Origin: an uncultured Clostridia bacterium | GTDB lineage: Bacteria > Bacillota > Clostridia > Oscillospirales > Ruminococcaceae | Assembly (NCBI GenBank): GCA_944386445.1 | Contig: CALXBD010000090.1 | Location: forward strand, 1-38,332 | Direction of reading: 5' to 3' | Length of the DNA stretch: 38,332 nt | Part shown: positions 35,403 through 38,332 of the stretch, one piece after another | Position numbering within the stretch: position 1 is the first letter of the stretch | How the letters are laid out: every line of letters starts with the position of its first letter | Made by a program: the position numbers and the translations under genes | The notes under the pieces: generated by a model | Told to the model about the DNA's origin: nothing | The model's input: the letters and a program-made list of their open reading frames with translations, nothing else | Databases searched by the model: none

Positions 35403-35408
35403 ATTATA
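35403..35408 (-). promoter_or_regulatory. -10 element for the ThrE-CorA operon
   Basis: On the minus strand, TATAAT (35408-35403) lies 21 bases before the start codon. No good -35 is seen at 16-18 bp, so the promoter call rests on the -10 alone. A GGCAAA/TTTGCC hairpin (35419-35433) lies just upstream and may end the araC-type transcript. Confidence 0.5.
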
Positions 35409-35485
35409 CCTCAAAAGCGCGGCAAAGGATTTGCCTTTTCCACGCATTTCTTGACGCCATTGCCGTTTTTTGCGAACTCTCCTGC

Positions 35486-36283
35486 TTACAGCCGGCGGAA
35501 GTCCGAGGGGGAAAACCCTGTATATGCTTTGAACCGCTTGGAAAAATGGTATAAATCATGGAACCCGGTTTGCTCCGCCACCTGAGCCACGCTTTCATCG
35601 GTAGCCTTCAAAAGCCGTTTTGCCTTTTCAAGTCTTGCCTCTGCCACGTACTTCAAAGGGGGCATTCCGAAATACTTTTTAAAAAAGCTGATGAAATAAT
35701 TGGGATGGAAATGGACGATGGCTGCCAGATCCTCCAAAGTGATTTCCCCGCTGAGGTGGGCGGTGATATAGGCAGTCAGCCGGGTCAGCTGATCGGCGGG
35801 GAACCCTTCTGAAAACTCCATTCCCGCGGCTGACAGGTATGCCGCCAGGATCTCCAGCAAAGCAGCCTTCCCCCGCAGCCGGGAAACCTCATCCGGTTTT
35901 TCCACACTGTCCACCAACTCCCGGAAGTTCTGGGTCAACCGATCGGGGTTCTCCGGACGGACACACAGCGGCGTCCGGATAGCGTCAAACAGCCGCACCC
36001 CACTGCTTTGAGCCGTAAAATGGCACCAATATTTGACGTAGCAGTTGTCGTTGATGGCGTAGTAGCTCTGCTTGACGCCGGCAGGCATCAGGAACAATTC
36101 CCCCGGCTGAGGATGGTAAATCTGCCCGTCTACCACCAGCTCTCCATCTCCGCTTTGTATAAAATAAAATTTATTATACTCTGGGATATAATCCCGTCCT
36201 GCCCAGTCGATCCAGCAATGAGTAAAATGCGCATCCAAAACGGAAACCGTACAGTCATCCAAAAGCTGTTCCAGGTACTGCAA
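35486..36283 (-). CDS. AraC-family transcriptional regulator
   Basis: The 265-residue protein has an N-terminal cupin-like ligand-binding domain (QPGELFLMPAGVKQSYY) and a C-terminal pair of helix-turn-helix motifs: ITLEDLAAIVHFHPNYF and SVAQVAEQTGFHDLYHFSKR, followed by the family signature FKAYTGFSPSDFR. Proteins of this build usually activate sugar-use genes. It is divergent from the fucosidase with 107 bases between them, so it probably controls that gene. The start codon is TTG (36283) behind a weak GGTGG, and the exact start is uncertain. Confidence 0.9.
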   Translation of the reverse strand: MQYLEQLLDDCTVSVLDAHFTHCWIDWAGRDYIPEYNKFYFIQSGDGELVVDGQIYHPQPGELFLMPAGVKQSYYAINDNCYVKYWCHFTAQSSGVRLFDAIRTPLCVRPENPDRLTQNFRELVDSVEKPDEVSRLRGKAALLEILAAYLSAAGMEFSEGFPADQLTRLTAYITAHLSGEITLEDLAAIVHFHPNYFISFFKKYFGMPPLKYVAEARLEKAKRLLKATDESVAQVAEQTGFHDLYHFSKRFKAYTGFSPSDFRRL

Positions 36284-36333
36284 GCTGCCACCACCCTAAT
36301 TTTTGATAAACGGACCTTAATTTTGCCTATTCC

Positions 36334-36339
36334 ATTATA
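36334..36339 (-). promoter_or_regulatory. -10 element for the AraC-type gene
   Basis: On the minus strand, a perfect TATAAT (36339-36334) lies about 50 bases before the start codon, in the shared 107-base divergent region. The fucosidase promoter on the other strand could not be placed with confidence; an activator-dependent promoter with a poor -35 would fit. Confidence 0.55.
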
Positions 36340-36390
36340 ACGCAAAAGGTCTAAAATGAAAATAAGAAAATAAAGCAGGGAGGGCGTTTT

Positions 36391-37695
36391 ATGAACGACA
36401 TCATTGAAGCGAGAACCCAGCGGACCAAATGGTTTTTGGAAAGCCGGTTCGGAATGTTTATCCATTGGGGACTGTATTCGATTCCTGCCCGGGGCGAATG
36501 GGTTCGCTCTACCGAGCAGATTCCGGAAGAAGACTATCTGCCCTTTTTTAAGGAGTTTGACCCCGTAAACTATGATCCCAAGGCCTGGGCTAAGGCGGCA
36601 AAGGAAGCCGGGATGAAATATGCGGTCCTGACCTCCAAGCATCACGACGGGTTCTGCCTGTTTGATTCCAAGCTGACGGATTTCAAGTCTACCAATACCA
36701 AATGCGGCCGGGACTTAGTGCGTGAATTCCTGGATGCCTTCCGGGCGGAGGGAATCAAGGTCGGACTTTATTATTCCCTTCTGGACTGGCATCATCCGGA
36801 TTACCCTCATTACGGAGATACCAATCACCCCATGCGGAATCATCCGGAATGCTCCAACGAAGGCCGGGATTTCAGCCGGTATGTGGAGTATCTGCACGGA
36901 CAGGTCCGGGAACTGCTGACCAATTATGGCAAGCTGGATATTATGTGGTTTGATTTCTCCTACGGGGAGATGTCCGGGGAAAAATGGGAGGCTACCAAGC
37001 TGGCCAAGATGGCTCGGGAGCTGCAGCCGTGGATCGTTTTGGACAATCGGCTGGAGGTCGGCGGAGAATCCTACGGTTCGATTACTTCGGATGCGCCCTC
37101 TATCTACGCCGGAGACTTTGCTTCGCCGGAGCAGATGATCCCGCCTGCGGGCATGACGGATATCCATGGAAATTCTATTCCCTGGGAATCCTGCATTACA
37201 TTAAACGATCACTGGGGCTACTGCGCGGCGGACCACCATTACAAACCCGCCAAACTGGTGATCCGGAGCTTAGTAGAGTGTGTCAGCAAAAACGGAAACT
37301 TGCTTTTGAATGTAGGGCCTAACGCAAAGGGAGAAATTCCGGAAGAATCTCTGGAAATCCTGAAAGAAGTGGGCCACTGGATGAAAGGCAACTCCGAATC
37401 CGTTTACGGCTGCGGAATCTCAGATTTCCCGAAACCCGAATGGGGTCGGTACACCCAGAAGGGCAACAAGGTCTATGCCCATGTGATGGAAGAGTGCATC
37501 AATGCTGTGGCTGTAGATATCGCTCCGGAGCGGATCGAAAAGGCACGGCTGCTGGCGGACGGCTCGGAGATCCGTATAGATAAACCTTGGAATGCCAAAG
37601 CGTTCCCCACCACCACCTTCTTCACCTTTGGAGGACGTTCCTTCCCGCTGCCTGACGCTGCCGACACGGTTGTGGAACTGACCCTGAAAGACTAA
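36391..37695 (+). CDS. Alpha-L-fucosidase, GH29
   Basis: The 434-residue protein has GMFIHWGLYS at residues 21-30, KHHDGFCLFDS at about 83-93, SLLDWHHPDY, and LDIMWFDFSYGE, in which Asp188 is the expected catalytic nucleophile of GH29. The C-terminal beta-sandwich is short. There is no signal peptide, so it acts inside the cell on imported fuco-oligosaccharides or aryl-fucosides; the linkage is unknown. GGGAGGGCG stands just before the ATG. The divergent AraC-type gene is the likely regulator. Confidence 0.93.
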   Translation: MNDIIEARTQRTKWFLESRFGMFIHWGLYSIPARGEWVRSTEQIPEEDYLPFFKEFDPVNYDPKAWAKAAKEAGMKYAVLTSKHHDGFCLFDSKLTDFKSTNTKCGRDLVREFLDAFRAEGIKVGLYYSLLDWHHPDYPHYGDTNHPMRNHPECSNEGRDFSRYVEYLHGQVRELLTNYGKLDIMWFDFSYGEMSGEKWEATKLAKMARELQPWIVLDNRLEVGGESYGSITSDAPSIYAGDFASPEQMIPPAGMTDIHGNSIPWESCITLNDHWGYCAADHHYKPAKLVIRSLVECVSKNGNLLLNVGPNAKGEIPEESLEILKEVGHWMKGNSESVYGCGISDFPKPEWGRYTQKGNKVYAHVMEECINAVAVDIAPERIEKARLLADGSEIRIDKPWNAKAFPTTTFFTFGGRSFPLPDAADTVVELTLKD

Positions 37696-37727
37696 AAATT
37701 CCGGATAGCCAAATGAAAAGCTTTACT

Positions 37728-38008
37728 CAATTTTTCTCGAAAAATTGCGGGGGTGAAGGGGGCAGCGCCCCTTCTCGCCTTCCGCAGAAGGCGAAATCTT
37801 TATAATAAAAGAGCGCGGGAAAGGTATGGAAAACCCACGCCTGGGGTTTTCCAAACGGCATAAGCCGTCCGTTGTTCTTATAAACGTTAAACTGCCGGAC
37901 CATCCAGTGAATGGTCCGGCAGCAGTTTTATGTGCCAGCTTTGCTTTCGCAAATACACCGCAGTGGAAGTTCAGGACGCTCCAAACCGCCATTTTGCTCC
38001 GCAAAATG
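37728..38008. repeat. Intergenic array of unrelated hairpins
   Basis: The 380-base gap after the fucosidase holds no supported gene but at least seven perfect or near-perfect hairpins: CAATTTTTC/GAAAAATTG (37728-37747), AAGGGG/CCCCTT (37756-37773), CGCCTTC/GAAGGCG (37776-37793), GGAAAACCC/GGGTTTTCC (37828-37852), ACGGC/GCCGT (37855-37868), a 12-bp CTGCCGGACCAT/ATGGTCCGGCAG (37892-37922) and CATTTTGC/GCAAAATG (37990-38008). The stems differ from one another, so this is not a CRISPR or simple direct repeat. The 12-bp stem with TTTTA shortly after may be the fucosidase terminator. The rest looks like a composite interspersed palindromic element. Confidence 0.65.
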
Positions 38009-38075
38009 CGCGGCGGCGGGACATCGCCGGGGCCTCTTTCAATTTTGTTTGCAGCTACGCTGAAGAAGTCTCCTG

Positions 38076-38332
38076 TTATTCCCCGTGGCAACAGCAGCCA
38101 TCATGATGACAATGCTCCTGATACTCCGGCTCATCCTCATCAAAATCCTGGCTCCAATCCTCTTCCCCATCAAAAGGTTTGGCAGCTTCTTCCGCAGCCA
38201 GGGCCTCCGCCCAGGCTTTCGTCCGAAGAATCCGCTCTCCGCCGTCCCCTTCCTTTGGGTCGGCCGCCATCTGGCTCAAATCTTCACAAGGACATTTCCG
38301 GCACTGGCCGCAGGTCTCAAATCCCCTGTCCT
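38076..38332 (-). CDS. Cys/His-rich acidic protein of unknown function, partial
   Basis: The minus-strand frame is open from the right edge to a stop at 38076, so the start lies outside the window. The visible 85 residues contain CGQCRKCPCED near the upstream end, a middle part rich in Ala and Glu, an acidic stretch (DWSQDFDEDEPEY) and the end HCHHDGCCCHGE. Two Cys clusters and the Cys/His tail suggest metal binding, but I do not recognise the family. An internal TTG (38279) or ATG (38270) could be taken as a start, but the Cys cluster upstream in the same frame argues that the gene is longer. Confidence 0.6.
   Translation of the reverse strand, partial: DRGFETCGQCRKCPCEDLSQMAADPKEGDGGERILRTKAWAEALAAEEAAKPFDGEEDWSQDFDEDEPEYQEHCHHDGCCCHGE

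Noticed and set aside
37728-38008. A CRISPR array
   Set aside because: The palindromes differ from each other in sequence and spacing. No repeated unit with constant spacers is present and no cas genes are near.
37723-38091. A 122-codon minus-strand frame across the hairpin array
   Set aside because: It has low-complexity composition, runs through seven hairpins, overlaps the end of the real gene at 38076 and lacks a ribosome binding site.

Overview
The window reads as a chromosomal segment of a mid-GC member of the Bacillota, class Clostridia, probably an Oscillospiraceae-like gut anaerobe. The evidence is the S10-spc-alpha gene order with map and a KOW protein between adk and infA, zinc-binding S14, L36, S4 and adenylate kinase, strong AGGAGG-type ribosome binding sites, extended -10 promoters, a CimA-type citramalate synthase and a GH29 fucosidase. 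The assignment comes from family and gene-order knowledge, not from a database search.

Layout. (1) 1-730: two truncated genes meet head to head, an integrase fragment (minus) and the C-terminal end of an unrecognised protein (plus). (2) 759-3250, plus strand: an SGNH/DUF4886 protein, a CPBP-family membrane protein and tadA, closed by a two-way terminator. (3) 3251-8626, minus strand: a Cof-type HAD phosphatase coupled to cimA, a small P-loop protein, pgi, a YjjG-type nucleotidase and an unlisted 33-residue membrane microprotein. (4) 8637-24736, minus strand: the S10-spc-alpha superoperon from rpsJ to rplQ, including secY, adk, map, infA, rpmJ and rpoA. It starts at a clear sigma-A promoter, about 415 nt upstream of rpsJ, and the leader contains an intrinsic terminator. 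(5) 24773-33159, minus strand: an aromatic amino acid operon aroF-aroB-aroA-aroC-GNAT-pheA-aroK-aroE-rlmA. Its leader encodes a short peptide with seven aromatic residues in eleven positions, followed by a strong intrinsic terminator. (6) 33236-35408, minus strand: a two-part ThrE-type exporter and a CorA-family transporter. (7) 35486-37695: a divergent AraC-family regulator and GH29 alpha-L-fucosidase pair. (8) 37696-38332: a dense run of unrelated hairpins, then the C-terminal end of a Cys/His-rich acidic protein cut by the window edge.

How it fits together. The aro operon encodes DAHP synthase, dehydroquinate synthase, shikimate dehydrogenase, shikimate kinase, EPSP synthase, chorismate synthase and prephenate dehydratase. 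No dehydroquinase, chorismate mutase or prephenate dehydrogenase is visible here. The leader has the parts expected of ribosome-mediated transcription attenuation responding to Phe, Trp and Tyr together, and this is the most interesting item in the window. The second is the promoter-terminator leader of the S10 operon, which suggests that ribosomal protein synthesis is also controlled by attenuation. Both are inferences from primary sequence; no folding or comparative analysis was run.
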